Part shown: piece after piece, positions 1 through 6,029 of the stretch | Layout of the letters: each line of letters starts with the position of its first letter | How positions within the stretch are numbered: the stretch's first letter is position 1 | Assembly: GCA_002694645.1 (NCBI GenBank) | Contig: NZMV01000085.1 | Span: 1 to 6,029 of the forward strand | Source: Crocinitomicaceae bacterium | GTDB lineage: Bacteria; Bacteroidota; Bacteroidia; Flavobacteriales_D; Parvicellaceae | Reading direction: 5' to 3' | DNA: 6,029 nucleotides | Program-made: the position numbers and the translations under genes | Notes under the pieces: model-generated | What the model saw: only the letters and a program-made list of their open reading frames with translations | Databases searched by the model: none | What the model was told of the DNA's origin: nothing

Positions 1-1
1 A

Positions 2-217
2 AATCATGCATCTTTGGTTAAACGATTTTTCAACATATTTGATGCATTTTGGGTACTAAAATTTGTACATTTCTACAGAGACAATATTCAATCAAATGAA
101 AAATTACTCGATTGTGTAAATCAACTTCTTCAGCTAAATGCAGGTATCACCTTAAAATCTGAACTAGAACAATTGGGTTTTATGAGAAATTGGGACAAAA
201 AAAGGGGTTCAATTTGA
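2..217 (+). CDS. C-terminal fragment of an unrecognised protein (5' end outside the window)
   Basis: The reading frame is open from the left edge to a TGA at 215-217, so about 71 C-terminal residues of a longer protein are visible. A TTG at 14 is in frame, but nothing marks it as a true start. The fragment opens with an aromatic, hydrophobic stretch (FFNIFDAFWVLKF), continues with HFYRDNIQSNEKLL, and ends in a Leu-rich helix-like segment (LKSELEQLGF) and a basic tail. The FYRD...N..LL...L..LG layout vaguely recalls the ligand-binding C-terminal helices of some TetR-type regulators, but this is a guess and I do not assign a function. The gene converges on the rplT end of the ribosomal operon, and its last five codons form part of a terminator hairpin. 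The codon pattern looks coding, but the evidence is thin because the fragment is short. Confidence 0.55.
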   Translation, partial: NHASLVKRFFNIFDAFWVLKFVHFYRDNIQSNEKLLDCVNQLLQLNAGITLKSELEQLGFMRNWDKKRGSI

Positions 218-223
218 ACCCCT
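197..223 (-). terminator. Rho-independent terminator of the thrS-infC-rpmI-rplT operon
   Basis: A perfect 10-base inverted repeat (AGGGGTTCAA at 203-212 and TTGAACCCCT at 214-223) is separated by one base. It would fold as an 8-bp GC-topped stem with a 5-base loop. Read on the minus strand it is followed at once by seven T (197-203), the classic intrinsic terminator layout, and it lies 25 bases after the rplT stop. On the plus strand the hairpin is followed only by a weak TAGTTTAA, so termination in that direction would be less efficient. The stop codon of the converging plus-strand gene (215-217) is inside the right arm. Confidence 0.88.
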
Positions 224-248
224 AGTTTAATAACTACTATTTGATAAT

Positions 249-593
249 TTATTTTATAGAATCAACAACGGCTTTAAAAGCTTCAGGATGGTTCATAGCT
301 AAATCTGCAAGTGTTTTTCTGTTTAGAAGGATACCTTTGTCGCTAATTTTGCCCATAAACTCAGAATAACTCATTCCGTGTAATCTAGCTCCAGCATTAA
401 TTCGCTGAATCCAAAGTGCTCTGAAGTTTCTCTTTTTTTGTCTTCTGTCTCTGTAAGCGTACTGTAATCCTTTTTCTACAGCATTTTTAGCTACAGTATG
501 AACGTTTTTTCTTCTTCCGTAGTAACCTTTGGCTTGTTTTAATACTTTTTTTCTTCTTGCCTTGGCTGCTACACTATTTACTGATCTTGGCAT
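249..593 (-). CDS. rplT: 50S ribosomal protein L20
   Basis: This is ribosomal protein bL20, which binds 23S rRNA early in assembly of the large subunit and is needed for assembly rather than peptide bond formation. The 114-residue length is typical. The basic N-terminal extension carries [10 protein letters not shown] at residues 21-30. The RNA-binding core has [20 protein letters not shown] at 48-67, and the globular C-terminal domain contains [13 protein letters not shown] at 87-99. The ATG start is preceded by an A/T-rich stretch without a Shine-Dalgarno site, as is usual in Bacteroidetes. It is the last gene of the thrS operon, followed by a strong terminator. In E. coli and Bacillus, L20 represses its own operon by binding the mRNA; the hairpin upstream of this gene is a candidate site for a similar control, but that is inference. 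Confidence 0.98.
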   Translation of the reverse strand: MPRSVNSVAAKARRKKVLKQAKGYYGRRKNVHTVAKNAVEKGLQYAYRDRRQKKRNFRALWIQRINAGARLHGMSYSEFMGKISDKGILLNRKTLADLAMNHPEAFKAVVDSIK

Positions 594-637
594 AATTTAA
601 GTTTTTTGAATTAAAGCGGCTTTTCAGCTCTTATCAT

Positions 638-682
638 ATTGACTTTAACTCGGGTTTAACATTTAATAACCGTAAAGTCAAT
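638..682 (-). promoter_or_regulatory. Long RNA hairpin in the rpmI-rplT gap, overlapping the rpmI stop codon
   Basis: On the minus strand, ATTGACTTTA (682-673) pairs perfectly with TAAAGTCAAT (647-638), a 10-bp stem. The sequence between can extend it: CGGTT against AACCCG with one bulged C, then TAA against TTA after a two-base bulge, closed by a three-base loop. The first paired base is the last base of the rpmI TAA codon. No T-run follows, so it is not an ordinary terminator. Just downstream, GCTGAAAAGC (628-619) could form a small GAAA-capped stem. L20 is known to control rpmI and rplT translation by binding mRNA structures that mimic its 23S rRNA site. A similar role, an RNA-processing site or an mRNA-stabilising structure are all possible here. 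Confidence 0.55.
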
Positions 683-876
683 TAAGCGCAAAGTTGCAAC
701 TTAATGTTCTTTACATCTGACTTATCTACCAAGGTAGCTTTAGTCAGATTTCTTTTTCTTTTAGTCGCTTTTTTAGTCAAAATATGACTCTTAAAGGCGT
801 GCTTTCTTTTTATTTTTCCACTACCAGTGAATTTGAATCTCTTCTTGGCACTGGAATTGGTTTTCATTTTAGGCAT
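682..876 (-). CDS. rpmI: 50S ribosomal protein L35
   Basis: This is ribosomal protein bL35, a small, very basic component of the large subunit. The 64-residue length is normal for the family. The N-terminus [24 protein letters not shown] (first residues MPKMKT, then KKRFK at 11-15 and TGSGKIKR at 17-24) is the family hallmark, followed by the Lys/Arg-rich [14 protein letters not shown] around 31-44. The ATG start is the only sensible one and lies 28 bases after the infC stop, with no Shine-Dalgarno site. It sits in the universal infC-rpmI-rplT order, which supports the identification independently. The last base of its stop codon pairs in the hairpin that fills the gap before rplT, so translation termination here and folding of that structure may affect each other (inference). 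Confidence 0.97.
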   Translation of the reverse strand: MPKMKTNSSAKKRFKFTGSGKIKRKHAFKSHILTKKATKRKRNLTKATLVDKSDVKNIKLQLCA

Positions 877-904
877 AACATTTATATTACGTAGTTATTA
901 TCTT

Positions 905-1450
905 TTATTTCTTTTTGGGGTTAATGATGATGGTCATCTTTTTTCCCTGTAATTCTGGCATTTTTTCTAATATTCCATATTCTTCAAGTTCTTGGGCAAA
1001 TTTTAGTAATAAAATTTCTCCACGATCTTTATAGATAATGGTTCTTCCTTTAAAAAACACAAATGCTTTAAGTTTTGCTCCTTCTTGTAGGAACTTAACA
1101 GCATGTTTTAATTTAAACTGAAAATCGTGTTCATCTGTATTAGGACCAAATCTGATCTCCTTTAAGACTACTTTAGTTTGCTTTGCTTTAAGCTCCTTTT
1201 GTTTTTTCTTTTGCTCGTAAAGAAATTTCTTGTAGTCTATTATTTTACAAACAGGTGGTTTTGCATTGGGTGAGATTTCCACTAAATCAAGTTCCATTTC
1301 TCCAGCCATTTTTAACGCTTTATGAGTGGGGTAAACGCCTTGAGCTATATCTTCGCCAACCACTCTAACTTCAGTAACCCTGATTTTATCATTTATTCTG
1401 TGGGGATCTTCTTTAATGACTCTCCCTCTGTTTGGTCTTCTTGGTCTGAT
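905..1450 (-). CDS. infC: Translation initiation factor IF-3, ATC start
   Basis: IF-3 binds the 30S subunit, prevents premature 50S joining and helps select initiator tRNA and start codons. The N-terminal domain holds [15 protein letters not shown] at about residues 55-69 and the IF-3 signature [14 protein letters not shown] at 69-82. The C-terminal domain starts near [14 protein letters not shown] (97-110) and ends in PKKK. The frame continues upstream of the GTG at 1363 as IRPRRPNRG...[13 protein letters not shown], clearly IF-3 sequence (RIN..IR is conserved), until an in-frame TAA at 1463-1465. No ATG lies in that extension. ATC at 1450, right behind AAGGAGG, gives 181 residues, a normal length. 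A rare AUU/AUC/AUA start is the family's well-known feature and underlies autoregulation, since IF-3 rejects non-AUG starts. ATT at 1417 (170 residues) is the main alternative. The gene begins 24 bases after the thrS stop. Confidence 0.93.
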   Translation of the reverse strand: MRPRRPNRGRVIKEDPHRINDKIRVTEVRVVGEDIAQGVYPTHKALKMAGEMELDLVEISPNAKPPVCKIIDYKKFLYEQKKKQKELKAKQTKVVLKEIRFGPNTDEHDFQFKLKHAVKFLQEGAKLKAFVFFKGRTIIYKDRGEILLLKFAQELEEYGILEKMPELQGKKMTIIINPKKK

Positions 1451-1460
1451 ACTCCTCCTT
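1451..1460 (-). promoter_or_regulatory. Strong Shine-Dalgarno site of infC
   Basis: The minus strand reads AAGGAGGAGT immediately before the ATC start codon, a full match to the anti-Shine-Dalgarno sequence, with only three bases between GGAGG and ATC. None of the other starts in this window (thrS, rpmI, rplT, the thioesterase, the Asp-box protein) has such a site. In Bacteroidetes ribosomes the 16S tail is known to be sequestered by small-subunit proteins, so strong sites are rare and notable. The site helps fix the start at ATC, although the short spacing leaves some doubt. Confidence 0.8.
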
Positions 1461-1474
1461 TTTTAGTTTAACAT

Positions 1475-3415
1475 TTAAAATTTTAATTGGCTTTGATTGA
1501 TTTTATTTTGAATAAGCTCTTTAAACTCATCTAAACTAAAAACACCCAAATCACCTTTTCCTTGTTGTCTCACTGAAACACTTTTATTACTAGCTTCTTT
1601 TTCTCCAATGATGAGCATAAATGGTATTTTATTTACCTCAGCATCTCTTATTTTACGTCCCACTTTTTCAGCCCTTCCGTCAACAAGACCGCGAATATCG
1701 TAATTTTTTAGAAGTTTTAAAACTTCTTTAGCATATTCGTTATACTGTTGACTAACAGGTAAAATGATAAATTGCTCAGGATTCAGCCATAGAGGGAATT
1801 TACCAGCTGTATGTTCAATAAGAACAGCAATGAATCTTTCTAGTGAACCAAATGGTGCTCTGTGAATCATAACAGGTCTATGCTTTTGGTTGTCTGAACC
1901 TGTATATTCCAGCTCAAAACGTTCAGGTAAATTGTAATCAACCTGTATAGTTCCAAGTTGCCATGATCGGTTCAATGCATCCTTTACCATGAAATCTAAT
2001 TTAGGACCATAAAATGCCGCTTCTCCATATTCTACAATGGTTTTTAGACCTTTATCGTTAGATGCATTGATTATAGCTTGTTCTGCTTTGTCCCAATTTT
2101 CATCCGAGCCAATGTATTTATTTTGATTGTTTTTATCTCTTAATGAAACTTGTGCAACAAATTCTTTAAAATCCAATGCTTTAAATACATACAGCACCAG
2201 GTCTATAACTTTCTTAAATTCTTCTTCTAACTGATCAGGTCTGCAAAAAATATGCGCATCATCTTGAGTAAACCCTCTGACTCTTGTTAATCCATGTAGC
2301 TCACCGCTTTGCTCATAACGGTAAACCGTTCCAAATTCGGCAAACCTTAGTGGTAAATCTCTGTAGGATCGGGGAGAAGCGTTGAATATTTCACAATGGT
2401 GTGGGCAATTCATGGGTTTAAGCAAAAACTCTTCCCCTTCATGAGGTGTATTAATGGCTTGAAATGAATCTGCACCATATTTATCATAATGGCCTGAGCA
2501 AACATATAAGTCTTTGTGGCCGATGTGTGGAGTGGAGACCGGTTGATATCCGCTTTGAACTTGTGCTTTTTTAAGAAAGTCCATCAATCTTTCTCTTAAA
2601 TCTGCCCCTTTAGGTAACCAGAGAGGTAAACCTTGACCTACTTTTTCAGAGAAGGTAAATAACTCTAGTTCTTTTCCTAACTTTCTATGATCTCTTTTCT
2701 TCGCCTCTTCCAGCTGAACTAAATATTGATTTAATTCTTTTTGTTTTTCAAAGGTGATTCCATACACTCTTGTAAGCTGCTTTCTAGTTTCATCACCTCT
2801 CCAATAAGCCCCTGCTATACTTAATAATTTAACAGCTTTGATAAAACCTGTGTGAGGTAAATGTGGCCCTCTACATAAATCAGTAAAATTACCTTGAGAG
2901 TAGAATGTAATAGTTCCATCTTCTAGTTCATCTATTAACTCTAATTTGTAAGGGTCCTCTTTTGTCTTGAAAAATACTAGCGCATCTTTTTTGCTTACTT
3001 CTTCTCTTAGAAATGGGTTTTTTTCTCTGGCTAATTCCAGCATTTTTTTCTCCACTTTAACCAAATCTTTATCTGTAAATTCGTGTTCGCCAAAATCTAC
3101 ATCATAATAAAATCCATTCTCTATTGGAGGTCCAATAGCTAATTTAATTCCAGGGTAGAAAAACTCAAGTGCTTCTGCCATGAGATGGGCACTACTGTGC
3201 CACATGGTAGACTTGCCGCCTTTGTCTGAAAAACTAAGTAGCTTTAGATTAACATCTGTATTAATTGATCTAGTTAAATCCCATACTTCTCCATTTACTT
3301 CCGCTGCCAAAACTCTTCTAGCCAATCCTTCGCTGATGGATAAAGCCACATCCATTGCTGACGAACCTTTCTCCATTTCTTTTATGTTACCATCAGGCAG
3401 CGTAATTTTAATCAT
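1475..3415 (-). CDS. thrS: Threonyl-tRNA synthetase
   Basis: This class II synthetase charges tRNA-Thr with threonine in the cytoplasm and hydrolyses mischarged Ser-tRNA. The 646 residues match the usual full-length bacterial form. A TGS domain occupies about 1-60. The editing domain shows HSSAH (H73, H77) and CRGPH (C181, H185), the four expected residues. The catalytic core has KPMNC with C337, motif 2 around [20 protein letters not shown] (361-380), QDDAH with H388, and motif 3 [11 protein letters not shown] with H518. C337, H388 and H518 correspond to the zinc ligands that recognise threonine. The anticodon-binding domain follows from about 545. All key residues are present. It leads the operon from a promoter close upstream. 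The leader is only about a dozen bases, so neither a T-box nor an E. coli-style threonine operator can be present. Confidence 0.98.
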   Translation of the reverse strand: MIKITLPDGNIKEMEKGSSAMDVALSISEGLARRVLAAEVNGEVWDLTRSINTDVNLKLLSFSDKGGKSTMWHSSAHLMAEALEFFYPGIKLAIGPPIENGFYYDVDFGEHEFTDKDLVKVEKKMLELAREKNPFLREEVSKKDALVFFKTKEDPYKLELIDELEDGTITFYSQGNFTDLCRGPHLPHTGFIKAVKLLSIAGAYWRGDETRKQLTRVYGITFEKQKELNQYLVQLEEAKKRDHRKLGKELELFTFSEKVGQGLPLWLPKGADLRERLMDFLKKAQVQSGYQPVSTPHIGHKDLYVCSGHYDKYGADSFQAINTPHEGEEFLLKPMNCPHHCEIFNASPRSYRDLPLRFAEFGTVYRYEQSGELHGLTRVRGFTQDDAHIFCRPDQLEEEFKKVIDLVLYVFKALDFKEFVAQVSLRDKNNQNKYIGSDENWDKAEQAIINASNDKGLKTIVEYGEAAFYGPKLDFMVKDALNRSWQLGTIQVDYNLPERFELEYTGSDNQKHRPVMIHRAPFGSLERFIAVLIEHTAGKFPLWLNPEQFIILPVSQQYNEYAKEVLKLLKNYDIRGLVDGRAEKVGRKIRDAEVNKIPFMLIIGEKEASNKSVSVRQQGKGDLGVFSLDEFKELIQNKINQSQLKF

Positions 3416-3434
3416 GTTTTTTCTTTTCAGAGCG

Positions 3435-3462
3435 CAAATATAATCAATTGATCTTCTTCAAA
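3435..3462 (-). promoter_or_regulatory. Predicted Bacteroidetes-type promoter of the thrS operon
   Basis: On the minus strand TATATTTG (3442-3435) matches the Bacteroidetes -7 consensus TAnnTTTG at every fixed position. A TTTG (3462-3459, within TTTTTG) lies 16 bases upstream as the -33 box, near the usual 17-or-more spacing. Transcription would start around 3428, giving a leader of about 13 bases before the thrS ATG. It is the only good candidate in the 82-bp divergent gap and would drive thrS-infC-rpmI-rplT. The start site is predicted, not observed. Confidence 0.65.
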
Positions 3463-3497
3463 AATTGCAAAGAAAAATTATTCTTTTACTTTGTGAA

Positions 3498-3932
3498 ATG
3501 GATAACCTAGAAATACTTAAAAAATATGCTAAAACCAATCACTTTGGTAAGTTTTTGGGGCTAAAATTAGAAGTTGTTGAACCTGGAGAGGTAAACTATT
3601 TTGTTGAAGTAAGCCAAAATCACCTGGCTACCTATCAATCTGCTCACGGTGGTTTTCTGGCAGGTGTTTTTGATCAAATTGTAGGCACAGCTGCACTTAC
3701 CAAGGCCATGTATGATCACAAATTAGTTTCTACTGTTGAATTCAAAATCAATTACCTTAAACCCGCTTACCTTAATGATAAATTAAAAGGTGTGGGAAAA
3801 GTATTACATCATGGTAAAAGATTGTATACCGTAGAAGGACAAATTTTTAACCACAAACAAGAACTATTAGCTAAAGGTATAGCTACATTAAATGCTTATT
3901 CATATGACAAGAGTGATATGAAATTTTTATAA
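3498..3932 (+). CDS. Hotdog-fold thioesterase (PaaI / YdiI-like acyl-CoA thioesterase family)
   Basis: This is a 144-residue single-domain hotdog protein, the usual size for the PaaI-type thioesterase family (4HBT superfamily), which hydrolyses acyl- or aryl-CoA thioesters in the cytoplasm. The key signature is HGGFLAGVFDQIVGTA starting at residue 50: H50-G-G, with the presumed catalytic D59 nine positions after the His, as in PaaI. VEFKINYLKPA at 80-90 is the typical central strand of the fold. The substrate cannot be told from sequence. I chose the ATG at 3498. A TTG at 3465 would add MQRKIILLLCE, which does not resemble the family and would push the gene into the thrS promoter. There is no Shine-Dalgarno site. 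It is divergent from thrS and ends nine bases before the Asp-box gene, so the two are probably cotranscribed. A link between their functions is not evident. Confidence 0.9.
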   Translation: MDNLEILKKYAKTNHFGKFLGLKLEVVEPGEVNYFVEVSQNHLATYQSAHGGFLAGVFDQIVGTAALTKAMYDHKLVSTVEFKINYLKPAYLNDKLKGVGKVLHHGKRLYTVEGQIFNHKQELLAKGIATLNAYSYDKSDMKFL

Positions 3933-3941
3933 TTTACCACC

Positions 3942-6029
3942 ATGAAAAAATTATTATATATCTGTTTATTGCTGAGTATCCCTTTTTATGCTCAGAAAGA
4001 GAGCAATAGCAAAAAAGAAAAAAAGAAGTCAGCACTAGAAAAAGTAAATATTAGCGGGCTAAAGTTTAGATCAATAGGCCCAGCCCTAACTGCGGGTAGA
4101 ATAGCTGATATTGCCGTGAACAGCCGAAATCCTAAGGAATACTATGTGGCTGTTGCTTCTGGTGGAGTATGGAAAACAACTAACGCTGGAAATACATATA
4201 CACCCATTTTCGATGGGCAATCCTCATTTAGTATTGGTTGTGTGACCATTGACCCTAGTAATGAGCATACGATATGGGTTGGAACAGGTGAAAATAACAA
4301 TCAAAGAAGTGTAGCCTATGGTGATGGAATCTACAGGAGCTTAGATGGAGGAAAAACTTGGAAGAACATGGGTTTGAAAGAATCGGAACACATTGGTATG
4401 ATAGCTGTTCATCCTACAAACTCAAGTGTAATTTATGCTGCTGCTTACGGTCCATTATGGAAAGAAGGTGGGGAAAGAGGGTTATATAAATCTACAAACG
4501 CAGGTAAGAACTGGGAGAAAGTATTGGAAGTAGACGAGCACACTGGCGTAAATGAAATTCATCTTGACCCTAGGAATGCTGATATCATGTATGCAACCAC
4601 ACACCAGAGAAGAAGGCATGTATTTACGTACGTGGGTGGTGGTCCCGGATCTCAAATATATAAATCCACGGATGGAGGTGAAAATTGGAAAAAGCTAAAA
4701 AGAGGATTACCTAGTTCCATTAAAGGGAGAATAGGAATGGATATTTCTCCTACAAAACCGGACATATTGTATGCTTTAGTAGAAGCGGAGATGGACAAAC
4801 AAGGTTTATATAAATCAACTGATCGGGGTGAAAGTTGGAAAAAGGTAAATCGATATGTGACAAGCGGTAATTATTACCAAGAAGTATTTTGTGACCCCTT
4901 GGACGAAAATAAAGTTTTCTTTATGGATACATGGCTACATCACACCGCTGATGGTGGTAAAACAGTGGTAAAAACTGGTGAAAAAAGTAAACATGTAGAT
5001 AATCATTGTATTTGGATTGATCCTTCTGATACCGATCATTGGGTTGTGGGCTGTGATGGAGGTATCTATGAGACTTGGGATCATGCGAGTAATTGGCATT
5101 TTAAACCTAACCTTCCTATTACTCAATTTTACAAAGTGGCAGTTGATAATGACTACCCGTTTTATAATGTGTATGGAGGAACTCAAGACAACAATAGTTT
5201 AGGAGGACCTTCAAGAACGATTAATAATCACGGCATCATGAATTCGGATTGGTACATCACAAATGGGGGCGATGGTTTTGAAAGCGCTATTGACCCAGAT
5301 AATCCTAATATCGTATATGCACAATCTCAGTATGGATGGCTAGTTCGTTATGATCGTCAATCTGGTGAGCGAGTAGGAATTAAACCAATGGCTCACGACA
5401 GTATGCTAGCCTTGAGGTGGAATTGGGATGCACCTTTGCTTATTAGTCCGCACAATAATAAACGTTTATATTTTGCTGCAAATCGATTATTTAGAAGTGA
5501 AAATAGAGGCAATGAGTGGACGTGCATCAGTCCAGACTTGTCTCAGCAAATCGATCGTAATCAGCTGGAAGTAATGGGCAGAATTCAGAGTGCAGATGCA
5601 GTGATGAAAAACAAGTCTACTACCATGTACGGTAATATTGTAGCTTTAGATGAATCACCTTTGCAAGAAGATTTATTATTTGTAGGAACGGATGATGGTT
5701 TGATTCACGTTAGTGAAAATGCGGGAGGAGATTGGAAAATGTATGATAAGTTTAAAAATGTGCCTGAGGATACTTATGTAAATGCGTTGGTTACATCCAA
5801 GCACGATGTAAACGTGGTTTATGCCGTATTTAATAATCACAAAAATGGTGATTTTAAACCCTATGTGTTAGTAAGTAAAGACAAGGGTAAATCTTGGAAA
5901 TCCATTAGTTCTAATTTACCTTCTCGAGGTACGGTATATGATATAGCTGAAGATCATGTAGATCCTAATCTTCTTTTTGTGGGTACTGAGTTTGGTGTAT
6001 TCTTTTCTTATGATGGAGGTGAAGAATGG
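3942..6029 (+). CDS. Secreted Asp-box (BNR) repeat protein, sortilin/VPS10-like beta-propeller; 3' end outside the window
   Basis: A single frame is open from the ATG at 3942 to the right edge: 696 codons with no stop or frameshift, so the C-terminus is missing. The N-terminus MKKLLYICLLLSIPFYA, followed by QKES, is a signal peptide with likely cleavage after A17, so the product is exported. Cys8 lies too early for a lipobox. A charged Lys/Ser linker (about 19-33) precedes the repeats. Asp boxes (S/T-x-D/N-x-G-x-x-W) occur at about 133 (SLDGGKTW), 184, 242, 292, 519, 591, 645 and 689 (SYDGGEEW), with degenerate ones near 79 and 335. Between them are repeated segments such as DP.N...YA and VGT.DG. 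This indicates one or two beta-propellers as in sortilin VPS10 and sialidase-type folds. Family members in Bacteroidetes often exceed 1000 residues. They are often annotated as glycosyl hydrolases on the repeats alone; I see no proof of catalysis. Confidence 0.9.
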   Translation, partial: MKKLLYICLLLSIPFYAQKESNSKKEKKKSALEKVNISGLKFRSIGPALTAGRIADIAVNSRNPKEYYVAVASGGVWKTTNAGNTYTPIFDGQSSFSIGCVTIDPSNEHTIWVGTGENNNQRSVAYGDGIYRSLDGGKTWKNMGLKESEHIGMIAVHPTNSSVIYAAAYGPLWKEGGERGLYKSTNAGKNWEKVLEVDEHTGVNEIHLDPRNADIMYATTHQRRRHVFTYVGGGPGSQIYKSTDGGENWKKLKRGLPSSIKGRIGMDISPTKPDILYALVEAEMDKQGLYKSTDRGESWKKVNRYVTSGNYYQEVFCDPLDENKVFFMDTWLHHTADGGKTVVKTGEKSKHVDNHCIWIDPSDTDHWVVGCDGGIYETWDHASNWHFKPNLPITQFYKVAVDNDYPFYNVYGGTQDNNSLGGPSRTINNHGIMNSDWYITNGGDGFESAIDPDNPNIVYAQSQYGWLVRYDRQSGERVGIKPMAHDSMLALRWNWDAPLLISPHNNKRLYFAANRLFRSENRGNEWTCISPDLSQQIDRNQLEVMGRIQSADAVMKNKSTTMYGNIVALDESPLQEDLLFVGTDDGLIHVSENAGGDWKMYDKFKNVPEDTYVNALVTSKHDVNVVYAVFNNHKNGDFKPYVLVSKDKGKSWKSISSNLPSRGTVYDIAEDHVDPNLLFVGTEFGVFFSYDGGEEW

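Noticed and set aside
611..637. Minus-strand mini-ORF (MIRAEKPL) in the rpmI-rplT gap, possible leader peptide
   Set aside because: Eight codons arise easily by chance, there is no ribosome binding signal or run of regulatory codons, and it sits in what is better explained as structured RNA.
1463..1474. ATG upstream of infC as a possible conventional start
   Set aside because: ATG TTA AAC TAA is in frame with infC but hits the TAA after three codons, so it cannot start IF-3.
3180..3443. Plus-strand 87-codon open frame opposite the thrS 5' end
   Set aside because: It lies entirely antisense to well-conserved thrS codons (TGS and editing domains) and its translation resembles no family; it is a shadow of thrS.
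3479..3493. TTACTTTG / TATTCTTT as a promoter -7 box for the thioesterase gene
   Set aside because: Each has at least one mismatch at a fixed position, and the better one would start transcription on the ATG itself with no convincing -33 box; not strong enough to annotate.
3465..3497. TTG start adding 11 residues to the thioesterase
   Set aside because: The extension is hydrophobic and atypical, overlaps the thrS promoter -33 region, and the ATG at 3498 gives the normal family length.
4935..5202. Overlapping open frames on both strands within the Asp-box gene
   Set aside because: Both fall inside the continuous 696-codon frame, which has clear repeat motifs throughout this stretch; the alternative frames have no start signal or recognisable protein.
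1..6029. CRISPR array, insertion sequence, tRNA or a novel multi-gene defence system
   Set aside because: No repeat-spacer pattern, transposase, terminal inverted repeats or cloverleaf was seen by eye; nearly all of the window is explained by housekeeping genes and two unrelated-looking coding regions.

Overview
The window is a low-GC piece of a Bacteroidetes chromosome, probably Cytophagales-like. The clues are the A/T-rich sequence, start codons that mostly lack a Shine-Dalgarno site, a promoter with the phylum's TAnnTTTG -7 box, and a large secreted Asp-box (BNR) repeat protein of a type common in this phylum. The phylum call is inference from these traits, not from a 16S gene.

Left edge (1-223): the 3' end of an unrecognised plus-strand gene converges on a minus-strand operon. 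The operon's intrinsic terminator lies inside the last codons of that gene.

Minus-strand operon (3415 down to 249): thrS - infC - rpmI - rplT, the conserved translation cluster encoding threonyl-tRNA synthetase, initiation factor IF-3 and ribosomal proteins L35 and L20. A Bacteroidetes-type promoter sits just upstream of thrS. infC has no ATG start. It is best read from an ATC codon directly behind a strong AAGGAGG site, which adds 29 residues to the first GTG-started reading. A strong hairpin overlaps the rpmI stop codon and fills half of the rpmI-rplT gap.

Plus-strand right half (3498-6029): an 82-bp divergent gap separates thrS from a hotdog-fold thioesterase. Nine bases after it comes a secreted Asp-box repeat protein (beta-propeller / sortilin VPS10-like), which runs off the right edge after 696 codons. 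These two genes probably share a transcript. No tRNA, rRNA, CRISPR array, insertion sequence or obvious defence system was seen, and no gene-free stretch exceeds about 100 bases. The region is mostly ordinary housekeeping; the points of real interest are the infC initiation signal and the two RNA hairpins.
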